Source: Minisyncoccota bacterium (GTDB lineage Bacteria; Patescibacteriota; Minisyncoccia; Phycocordibacterales; UBA12079). Taken from it: a stretch of 42,337 nt of DNA. Under the pieces are notes generated by a model. The model searched no databases and had not been told where the DNA came from. It saw only the letters and a program-made list of their open reading frames with translations. Below, one piece after another: positions 7,001 to 12,282 of this stretch (its first letter is position 1; the number at the start of each line of letters is the position of its first letter). The position numbers and the translations under genes are program-made. Location: positions 1-42,337 of the forward strand of contig JAGMBS010000003.1 of the NCBI GenBank assembly GCA_023129575.1, read 5' to 3'.

Positions 7001-9559
7001 ATAGACAATAGCGGCAACGTCGGCATAGGGACGACGACGCCACAGGCGGCATTAGATATCCAAAAACCCGCGACGGGGGATTATCTAAACATATCAAATG
7101 ACTTGCACGGGGACATAGTTACGGTCAATAGTTCGGGAAATCTCGGCATCGGCACGACGGCACCTACAGCCAAGTTAGACATAGACGGCACATCTAAATT
7201 TGGTGGAATAATAAATACAGGTGGTAATTGGATAAGCGGAGACGGAGGTGCGGAGGGAATTAGTGTTGACAGCGATGGAAAAGTCGGCATCGGCACGACG
7301 GAGCCAGAGGCGAAGTTGCATATGAAATCAGCATCCGCAGTGATAGCCAAATTTGAAGGAACAGGATCAAATGATGCTTTTCTTTCTTTTGATGTTCCTG
7401 CTACTCGTAATGCACTTATGGAATTTAAAGAAAACGATGTTGGTAAATGGTATATTGGAAATGTAGCGGCTAATGATAGATTTGAATTTCATAATGGTAC
7501 TAGTGAAGTTTTTTCAATTTTAAGTTCGGGCAACGTCGGCATCGGGACGACGAGTCCGAGTAGATTATTTCATGTGAGTCATGCTACTACTAATGATGTT
7601 GCTCAGTTTGAAAGTTTAGACGAGAAGGCTGGAATAATTTTAGCTGACCCAACTGGGAGTGTAGCATTAGAAACTATCGGTGGTGATTTTAGGGTGGATG
7701 TTACTGGTGATGGGAATTATGAGTTTTATGTCAAAGAGGACGGCAACATCGGCATCGGCACAACGGGGCCGGATGAGAAGTTGCATGTTAAAGGCGGAGT
7801 TTGCATTACAGACAGCGATACTTGCGCCGGCTCTCCAGGCGATGGCGATATATGGATACTTGGCAATATGTCCGCTCTCTCTGTTACCGACCGCACGCCC
7901 ATTTTTGAAGGCGACGCTTTGTCTGAAATCAAAAAAATTAAGGGAAAAGACGGGAAAATTGACCACTCCACTTTGCCGGAATTTGTGCGGGCGGAGATAG
8001 AAAAACCAATTTTTGAAAAACGGGAAGTGGAAGAAGAATTTTTTGACGAGGAATTAAATAAGACAATAATTAAATTGGTTGAAAAGGATACGCAAATCGG
8101 AACCCGCGTGGCAACAGAAAGAAATCTTGGCAATATGATTTCAATGAATGTGAGGGCTATTCAGCAATTGGCGGAAAAAATGGGAAACAAGGTTTTCAAG
8201 GGCGATGTCATCAATTACAACGCCGGGCAATTGGCGTTGGAAAATGACAGCGGCGAGCCGCAAATGAAAATCGCTTTTGACGCCGAAAATTTTGCCGAGC
8301 TGCAAGTTAACGCGGTCGGGGATTTGACGATTACGACGGCCGGCGCCGATTTGAATTTGCCGAACGACAATTTGTCTGTTTGTTCGGGGGGAGCGTGTCC
8401 GGCGGCCGCGCGTCAAATGAACGGCGCCGGCAACTTAACAGTGGAGAATACCGCTTTTGTCGCCGGAGCTTTGGGTGTCGGCACCAGCAGTCCGGACCGC
8501 GTTTTTAATGTTTTTGAAACGGCCGCGCGCCCGCAGATGAAAATTTCTTATGACACCGATAATTACGCCGAGCTGCAGGTCTCGGCCGCGGGGGATTTGG
8601 CCTTGAGCGCGCGCGGAGGCGACATTCGCCTGCCGAATGAAAATTTGGCTATTTGCTCGGGCGGCGCCTGCCCTGCTTCCGCCGGCCTTCTAACAGGAGC
8701 GGGAAATTTAACGGTGGAAAATACGGTCTTTGTGGCGGGCGCCTTGGGCGTGGGAACCGCTCGACCCGGCCGCGCTTTGGATGTTTTTGAAACGCGCACC
8801 AGCCCGCAGATGAGAATTTCCTATGATGAGGATTTGTATTCCGAACTGAATGTCTCCGCCACGGGCGATCTTATAATTTCAGCCCGGGGCGGCGATGTCT
8901 CCATTTTAAACGAGAATTTTAAGATTTGTTCGGAAAACGGCTGTCCGGCGGAAGCAAACCTCTTAAACGGCGCGGGCAATCTGGTGGTGGAAAACAGCAT
9001 TTTGGCCTTGGGCGGCATCGGAATAAACACCGCCTCCCCGTCTTATACTTTGGATGTGAACGGCACCTTGCGGGCTTATGGAATTACGGACGCTTCGGAT
9101 GAGCGGTTAAAAACAAATATCCAAAATCTAAGTGAACTTGGACGTGAGACGTCCAAGTTGAATTTGAACTTGGACGTCTCACGTCCAAGTGGGTCAAGTG
9201 GATTAAACGGGACTCTGGCTAAAATCAACAATCTCCGCGGAGTAACTTTTCATTGGCGCAATGCCGACTTGGGAACTGCTCGGCAAATCGGACTGATTGC
9301 GCAAGAATTGGAAATAGAATATCCGGAACTTGTGAGCACCGATAACAAAGGTTTTAAATCAATTCAATACGGCAAATTCACGGCGGTTTTGCTGGAGGCC
9401 GTCAAAGAATTATTTAGTATGAGCCGAACAATTGAATACAGATCCGCGAATTTGGAGAACCGAACGGCGGATTTGGAAAAGCAAAACAAATTGCTCGCGG
9501 CCAAAACAGAAAAATTGGAAGAGCGTCTGCGCGCCCTTGAGCAAATACTTGTCCAATAA
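4031..9559 (+). CDS. Giant secreted repeat protein with C-terminal Peptidase_S74 chaperone domain
   Basis: An 1842-residue surface or secreted protein. The N-terminus is basic followed by a hydrophobic stretch (AAFVLLFSLIFSPFNSAFSFA), fitting a signal peptide or membrane anchor. The middle holds many GN(V/I)GIGTT-x-P beta-repeats (from about 4906 to 7790) separated by variable cassettes, two copies of a GTVLGGTWQGT module (near 5068 and 5368), and three tandem repeats of about 90 residues with PQMKI, CSGGACP and GAGNLTVEN motifs (8260-9060). The end is a Peptidase_S74 intramolecular chaperone domain, with SDERLKTNI carrying the expected catalytic Ser and then IGLIAQELE, closing with a coiled coil after residue 1790. 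In phage tail fibres and some adhesins such domains trimerise the fibre and then cleave themselves off. Two 21-nt palindromes interrupt the S74 domain. A role as a trimeric adhesin or fibre is inferred. Confidence 0.85.
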   Translation: MKIEINKKITVKKAAKERLNRLSRSLAAFVLLFSLIFSPFNSAFSFAEDNESSGFLNFKTGLNATAFFVFKTINSWFQISDSDSEQKKSQTEGSFLQSQTETIAEGGRATPALPLAPADSSAAETQISAGQKLIKKIAQLSPPAILPQALSVQSAGISQEELARELNILENSLKAEIYRMASQLAPAAPAAQTPASNFQAIALSQRIDNLDQVTISNATISKSTFSGSTGTITDLTATDLTATDFTTANLSASNNSYFTALSQGSIPFIGASGLLLQDNTNLFWDDTNNRLGLGTITPNYTLDVSGDIRTSATLYASTTEITNLTITTASSTQLTVSDKSWLGTVLGGTWQGTIIGDDYITKTGDWSGTVSGSYTGFGNDFYTYFNATSTNALAEGASNLYWTQNRWDQAMTATTTLPTITTLLNLTNASTTQLTVSDKSWIGTVLGGTWQGTSITDTYIDDDITLTNITQITSRAISDTSGTLLVGRGGTGLTTLTSGSILYADGDDNLTALASSTDGYVLVLDANGRPSWNDFTGTGKVVYDTSPTFTTGITVPADSISHTELSEGDAFTWTGSHSFSGAGDIDLPADSVDAGDVNFNYAASGSEGGSATSGDSASAFFSTGTIEHEYGGLQADVGSYAGLLSITGGATAQVDSVSELNALLLGESVASTTNVWADAYISSASTWNAKWDALSDISLAHKSIFVGDSSGHPVATSTITVLDSGFVGIGTTVIGTPNQLWSSGTPIVEIGGVTSNMYSLLNLAGKDNDDGANVAVITFNNMENSDASDATSQNLAAIYAQTETSDSNAGDDSGGHLVFLTKPEAGTAAERMRIDSDGNIGIGTTTPTALTHILQTGATDAFRVDDELADTSPFVIDDDGNVGIGTDSPTSKLHLPSENDETTPTLSFGDGDSGFYERNDDELAVSLGGVGKFYFGSSWVRYLGNGWLLKNSNTSSTNPAFSFEGDVDTGIGRAGANELSLITGATERIRIDNSGNVGIGTTTPQAALDIQKPATGDYLNISNDLHGDIVTVNSSGNLGIGTTAPTAKLDIDGTSKFGGIINTGGNWISGDGGAEGISVDSDGKVGIGTTEPEAKLHMKSASAVIAKFEGTGSNDAFLSFDVPATRNALMEFKENDVGKWYIGNVAANDRFEFHNGTSEVFSILSSGNVGIGTTSPSRLFHVSHATTNDVAQFESLDEKAGIILADPTGSVALETIGGDFRVDVTGDGNYEFYVKEDGNIGIGTTGPDEKLHVKGGVCITDSDTCAGSPGDGDIWILGNMSALSVTDRTPIFEGDALSEIKKIKGKDGKIDHSTLPEFVRAEIEKPIFEKREVEEEFFDEELNKTIIKLVEKDTQIGTRVATERNLGNMISMNVRAIQQLAEKMGNKVFKGDVINYNAGQLALENDSGEPQMKIAFDAENFAELQVNAVGDLTITTAGADLNLPNDNLSVCSGGACPAAARQMNGAGNLTVENTAFVAGALGVGTSSPDRVFNVFETAARPQMKISYDTDNYAELQVSAAGDLALSARGGDIRLPNENLAICSGGACPASAGLLTGAGNLTVENTVFVAGALGVGTARPGRALDVFETRTSPQMRISYDEDLYSELNVSATGDLIISARGGDVSILNENFKICSENGCPAEANLLNGAGNLVVENSILALGGIGINTASPSYTLDVNGTLRAYGITDASDERLKTNIQNLSELGRETSKLNLNLDVSRPSGSSGLNGTLAKINNLRGVTFHWRNADLGTARQIGLIAQELEIEYPELVSTDNKGFKSIQYGKFTAVLLEAVKELFSMSRTIEYRSANLENRTADLEKQNKLLAAKTEKLEERLRALEQILVQ
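4076..4107. repeat. Hairpin in signal-peptide region of the S74 protein
   Basis: Perfect 15-nt arms (AAGGAACGGCTCAAC) around AG, read in frame as KERLNRLSRSL just before the hydrophobic segment. A relative with core GAACGGCTCAA is in rpe at 16596-16621. Confidence 0.8.
4342..4370. repeat. GC-rich hairpin in the S74 protein
   Basis: 12-nt perfect arms GGAGGGCGGGCG and its complement around CGCGA; read in frame as GGRATPALP in a low-complexity segment. Confidence 0.7.
9137..9189. repeat. Pair of 21-nt palindromes inside the S74 domain
   Basis: GAG-centred copy 9137-9157 read as LGRETSK (residues 1703-1709), and CTC-centred copy 9169-9189 read as NLDVSRPS (residues 1713-1720). The 11-nt gap makes an inverted pair. 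They sit between SDERLKTNIQNL and LAKINNLRGVTF, a loop that is short in ordinary S74 domains. Confidence 0.9.
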
Positions 9560-9570
9560 ATTTCCAATTC

Positions 9571-9598
9571 TTGACTTCATATTTTTAACTTATATAAT
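9571..9598 (+). promoter_or_regulatory. Sigma-70-type promoter of the coiled-coil gene, leaderless
   Basis: -35 TTGACT (9571-9576), 16-nt spacer, -10 TATAAT (9593-9598). The ATG at 9605 follows after only 6 nt, so it should coincide with the transcription start. Confidence 0.75.
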
Positions 9599-9604
9599 TT
9601 AAGT

Positions 9605-9979
9605 ATGAGAAAAAATCGCGAAAAAGAAATCGTCACAAATAAATTTTTAGAAAAAACATTAAAACGCTCTTTTGACGATTTTGCCGTTATTATGGCAAAA
9701 AGTTTTACTTTTTCTGATAAGCGGTCTGATAAATTGAAAAAACATTTTCTTTCCGCAAAAATGAGTATAGAAGAAAATTTTATTTCGGTTCATCAAGAGC
9801 TTGCTCAAATTAGACAGGAAATAAATATGCTCAGTATGGAAGTTGTCAGATTAAAAAGCAAAGTAGATTTAATTTCTGAAACAGAAAAAGAAGATACGGA
9901 GGTCTTATTTAAAGATATGGAAAAATTAAAAATCCGAGTGTCTGAATTGGATAAACAAGTCCAATTTGTCAAAAATTAA
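9605..9979 (+). CDS. Hypothetical coiled-coil protein
   Basis: A 124-residue charged protein without a recognisable enzyme motif. From about residue 58 to the end it has heptad-like spacing (IRQEINMLSMEVVRLKSKV, then LKIRVSELDKQV), predicting a long coiled coil. The N-terminus is basic. It has its own strong promoter directly at the start codon and is followed by a clear hairpin terminator, so it is a monocistronic unit. No signal peptide or membrane segment is visible. Function unknown. Confidence 0.75.
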   Translation: MRKNREKEIVTNKFLEKTLKRSFDDFAVIMAKSFTFSDKRSDKLKKHFLSAKMSIEENFISVHQELAQIRQEINMLSMEVVRLKSKVDLISETEKEDTEVLFKDMEKLKIRVSELDKQVQFVKN

Positions 9980-10029
9980 ACTCCCGAATTCTTTTGAGCT
10001 CTTTGATTTATAAAAAATTCGGGAGTTTT
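9979..10029 (+). terminator. Rho-independent terminator after the coiled-coil gene
   Basis: Stem AACTCCCGAATT (9979-9990) pairs with AATTCGGGAGTT (10016-10027), followed by T residues to 10029. The loop is about 25 nt. It overlaps the stop codon. Confidence 0.7.
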
Positions 10030-10300
10030 GAGTTCCTGAACTTGGGAGATAAAACGCTTTTCACGGCTCAACAAAGCCATATAATTTTTGACATTGAACG
10101 CGGTTGTTGTTTAAAGCCATATTTTCTCCAATTCCCTTAAAATCAGCCTAATTTTATGTGAAATACCCCTTTTTACCCATTTTTTCTATCAAATTTTCAG
10201 GAGTTTTTACCAAAATTTGCCTCATTTCGCCCCAAAATTTGCCTTTCCCAAATATCCGTCCTATAATTCCCAAAAAGCGAGAGTTATTATTAGTTTAATT
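10030..10300. other. Intergenic stretch without a recognised gene
   Basis: No ORF of credible length on either strand. It contains two short direct repeats: AAAGCCATAT twice about 40 nt apart (near 10073 and 10113), and CCAAAATTTGCCT twice 22 nt apart (10210-10222 and 10232-10244). Neither forms a CRISPR-like array, and no RNA gene was recognised. Confidence 0.5.
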
Positions 10301-10302
10301 TT

Positions 10303-10571
10303 GAATTTCAAATTTTGAATTTTGATTCAATTTTGAATGATTGAATTTTTAATTTTTAAAAAATTATGAATTTTAATTTGCAAAAAAGAAATTCAGGAAA
10401 CTAAACATTGGTTAAAAATGGCAGTTGTGGCTGTTCCGAATAAAAAAATTGAAGCAAGAAAATTATGGAAAGAAGCTCAAGAATTAACTCTGATTTTTGG
10501 TAAAATTGTTTCAACATTAAATCATTAGAAATTAAATTATTCAATCAAAATTCAAAATTCGAAATTCATTT
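10303..10571. repeat. AT-rich inverted repeats bracketing a gene remnant
   Basis: The left end (about 10303-10333) and right end (about 10537-10569) are near-complementary, built on GAATTTC-(A/G)-AATTTTGAATTTTGATT. They bracket the remnant at 10382-10528, as the ends of a small non-autonomous element or cassette would. Confidence 0.55.
10382..10528 (+). pseudogene. C-terminal remnant of a 23S-intervening-sequence-type four-helix-bundle protein
   Basis: The frame opens after a stop at 10367-10369 and runs KKEIQETKHWLKMA... to ...EAQELTLIFGKIVSTL before TAG at 10526. This resembles the last two helices of four-helix-bundle (S23) proteins, with the conserved E-T-x-x-W-L turn and a final EA-E-L-x-x-I-F helix. 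The N-terminal half is missing and replaced by AT-rich inverted repeat. Only about 48 codons remain, with an ATG at 10418. Confidence 0.6.
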
Positions 10572-10575
10572 AACT

Positions 10576-11082
10576 ATGTTCAAAAAATACCAACCCAATT
10601 TTCGCTCTAAATTTTCCGCGGGCGGCCGGGGAAAACGAGGCGGTTTTCGCGTGCGCGGCCCGATTAAAAGTTTCCGCGATTTGGATGTTTATACCAAAAG
10701 CACGGCTTTGTCGGCGGAGATTTTTGCTTTGCGCGCTCCCAAGAATTTTGAATTGGACGAGGAATTGAAAATTCTAAAAGACCTTTCCAAATATATTCCC
10801 AAGATGATCGCGGAAAGTTACGGCAACCGTTTTGATAATTTTGCCGTGGCGGAACGAAAATTGGAAAAAACGGCTGAAATTATCACGGCGATTATTTCCA
10901 AACTTGATTTTATAATTTTGGTTCTCAAAGGCAAAGAAAAAATTTCTCTCGCGGAAGAAATTAAAGAATTCCAGGAAAAAATGGAACGGCTGTTAAAAGA
11001 TTATTCCACTCTCCGCGCTAAAACATTAAATCTCAAAAGGGCTTGGATTAGAATTAACGAAAATTTCAACAAAAAAACTTAG
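10576..11082 (+). CDS. Four-helix-bundle-like protein (S23/Avd-type, divergent)
   Basis: A 168-residue protein. Residues 1-32 are Gly/Arg/Lys-rich and probably nucleic-acid binding. From residue 33, SFRDLDVYTKSTALSAEIFAL resembles the first helix of the S23/Avd four-helix-bundle family, and three more amphipathic helices follow. Family members include proteins encoded in 23S rRNA intervening sequences and the accessory protein of diversity-generating retroelements, but no reverse transcriptase is present here. Its stop codon lies within a 21-nt palindrome that also contains the next gene's ATG, only 7 nt downstream, so the two are probably co-transcribed. Assignment to the family is tentative. 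Confidence 0.6.
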   Translation: MFKKYQPNFRSKFSAGGRGKRGGFRVRGPIKSFRDLDVYTKSTALSAEIFALRAPKNFELDEELKILKDLSKYIPKMIAESYGNRFDNFAVAERKLEKTAEIITAIISKLDFIILVLKGKEKISLAEEIKEFQEKMERLLKDYSTLRAKTLNLKRAWIRINENFNKKT

Positions 11083-11098
11083 GCATTAGATGCCTAAG
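11078..11098. repeat. 21-nt palindrome forming the stop/start junction of two genes
   Basis: Arm CTTAGGCAT, centre TAG, arm ATGCCTAAG. The TAG stop of the upstream gene (11080-11082) lies in the left arm and the ATG at 11090 in the right half. Same 9-3-9 architecture as the main family with a different core. Confidence 0.8.
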
Positions 11099-12181
11099 TT
11101 AATGTGTATCTGTATGAGAAAAGAAAAGGAAAAAGAAAAAAAAGAAAAAATATTGACGCATTGCCCTTATTGTCAGGGTAAAACAATCGTTAAAAGCGGA
11201 GTGAGAAAGAAAAAACATGAAGCGGTCCAGATTTATTATTGCAAAAATTGCGAGAAAAAATTTGTGTCCGGAGTAACCAAAAATTTAACCTACCCCTTGC
11301 GGGTAATTTTGGAAGCGATTACCAATTATAATTCTTTTAATTCTTTGGAGGAAGCGGCTCAAATGGCGGGGGAAAAATACGGCTTGCCGGTGAGCGCCCA
11401 GAATGTCAATAATTGGCTGAAAGGTTTTAAGGAATATCTGCCCTTTGCCCGAATGCGGGATTATATCGCGAAAAAATACGACAAGCGGGATATTTTTGTC
11501 CGGTCCAAATTATTTCACGGCCAAATTTATGATTTTATATATCACCGCGCAAAATTAAATTGTATTTTGGATGAATTTTTTAAGCATCAAAAATTCAAGC
11601 CCTTGCAAAGTTTTTTGGAAATTATTGACGCCGAATGCCCCCACCAGATTTTTCAGGAGAGCTCCAAACGGGCGTCCGAATATAAAAATGTTTTCAATTT
11701 GGACCAGGTTAAAATCACTCCCCGCCCCAATTTTGCCGTGAAAATGGCGCGGCTTGTTATCCAAACGGTGTTGAATAACAAACTTCGCCACGAGGTCCTG
11801 CAGAATTTTATGCTGGTTAATGATTCGGTAACCGTGGCGACGGAGCTGCCGATCTTGCTGGACAAGGCGGACCTTGACCATTATAAAAACACTTTGAAAT
11901 TTGTCACGCCCTTGGAATTGGCGGAGGGCGAAGTCATAACCGGCCATATTGACATAGTGCAAGTCAGAAACGGGGCGGTGCATATTTTGGATTATAAGCC
12001 GAGTGCCAAAAAAGTTAAACCGCTTGAGCAATTGACGATTTACGCTCTCGCCCTGTCCCGTTTAACCGGTTTGAAACTTTTTCATTTCAAATGCGCCTGG
12101 TTTGACGAGAATGATTATTTTGAGTTTTATCCTCTCCATGTCGTAATGAAAAAGAAGAAAAATAAAGCGGCCGTCCGATAG
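11090..12181 (+). CDS. Zinc-ribbon/HTH - PD-(D/E)XK nuclease fusion protein
   Basis: A 363-residue protein with two parts. Residues 25-60 form a zinc ribbon (C25-x2-C28, then YYCKNC) of the kind seen in IS1-type transposase InsA proteins, followed by a helix-turn-helix-like segment (SLEEAAQMAGEKYGLPVSAQ, NVNNWLKGF). The C-terminal 110 residues are a RecB/Cas4-like PD-(D/E)XK nuclease: Asp288 in GHIDIVQV, Asp301-Tyr302-Lys303 in HILDYKPS, then the Q-x3-Y helix in QLTIYALALS. It is likely a DNA-binding nuclease, target unknown. ATG 11090 lies inside a palindrome; ATG 11102 and 11114 are alternative starts. No cas genes or transposon ends are adjacent. The middle (residues 110-260) is unassigned. 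Confidence 0.7.
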   Translation: MPKLMCICMRKEKEKEKKEKILTHCPYCQGKTIVKSGVRKKKHEAVQIYYCKNCEKKFVSGVTKNLTYPLRVILEAITNYNSFNSLEEAAQMAGEKYGLPVSAQNVNNWLKGFKEYLPFARMRDYIAKKYDKRDIFVRSKLFHGQIYDFIYHRAKLNCILDEFFKHQKFKPLQSFLEIIDAECPHQIFQESSKRASEYKNVFNLDQVKITPRPNFAVKMARLVIQTVLNNKLRHEVLQNFMLVNDSVTVATELPILLDKADLDHYKNTLKFVTPLELAEGEVITGHIDIVQVRNGAVHILDYKPSAKKVKPLEQLTIYALALSRLTGLKLFHFKCAWFDENDYFEFYPLHVVMKKKKNKAAVR

Positions 12182-12222
12182 CCGGCTTGATTTTTTTGTT
12201 TTTCAATTATCCACTTGACTTG

Positions 12223-12251
12223 TTATTTAAAAACAAAAAATAGTATATAAT
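12223..12251 (+). promoter_or_regulatory. Probable promoter of the Ig-like protein gene
   Basis: -10 TATAAT (12246-12251) with a weak -35 TTATTT (12223-12228) at 17 nt. A better TTGACT at 12215 is too far (25 nt). The leader would be about 25 nt. Confidence 0.45.
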
Positions 12252-12282
12252 ATATTCACAATTCAGAATTTAATCGCGTATT

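Noticed and set aside
10062-10121. Tiny minus-strand ORF (19 codons, MALNNNRV start) with a GGAG motif upstream
   Set aside because: Too short and without context; other starts here do not use such motifs.
10030-10300. A CRISPR-like array or tracrRNA region
   Set aside because: The repeats are only two copies each, 10-13 nt, with different spacings, and no cas gene is near.
10576-12181. A diversity-generating retroelement, suggested by the Avd-like four-helix-bundle protein
   Set aside because: No reverse transcriptase and no template/variable repeat pair is visible in the window.
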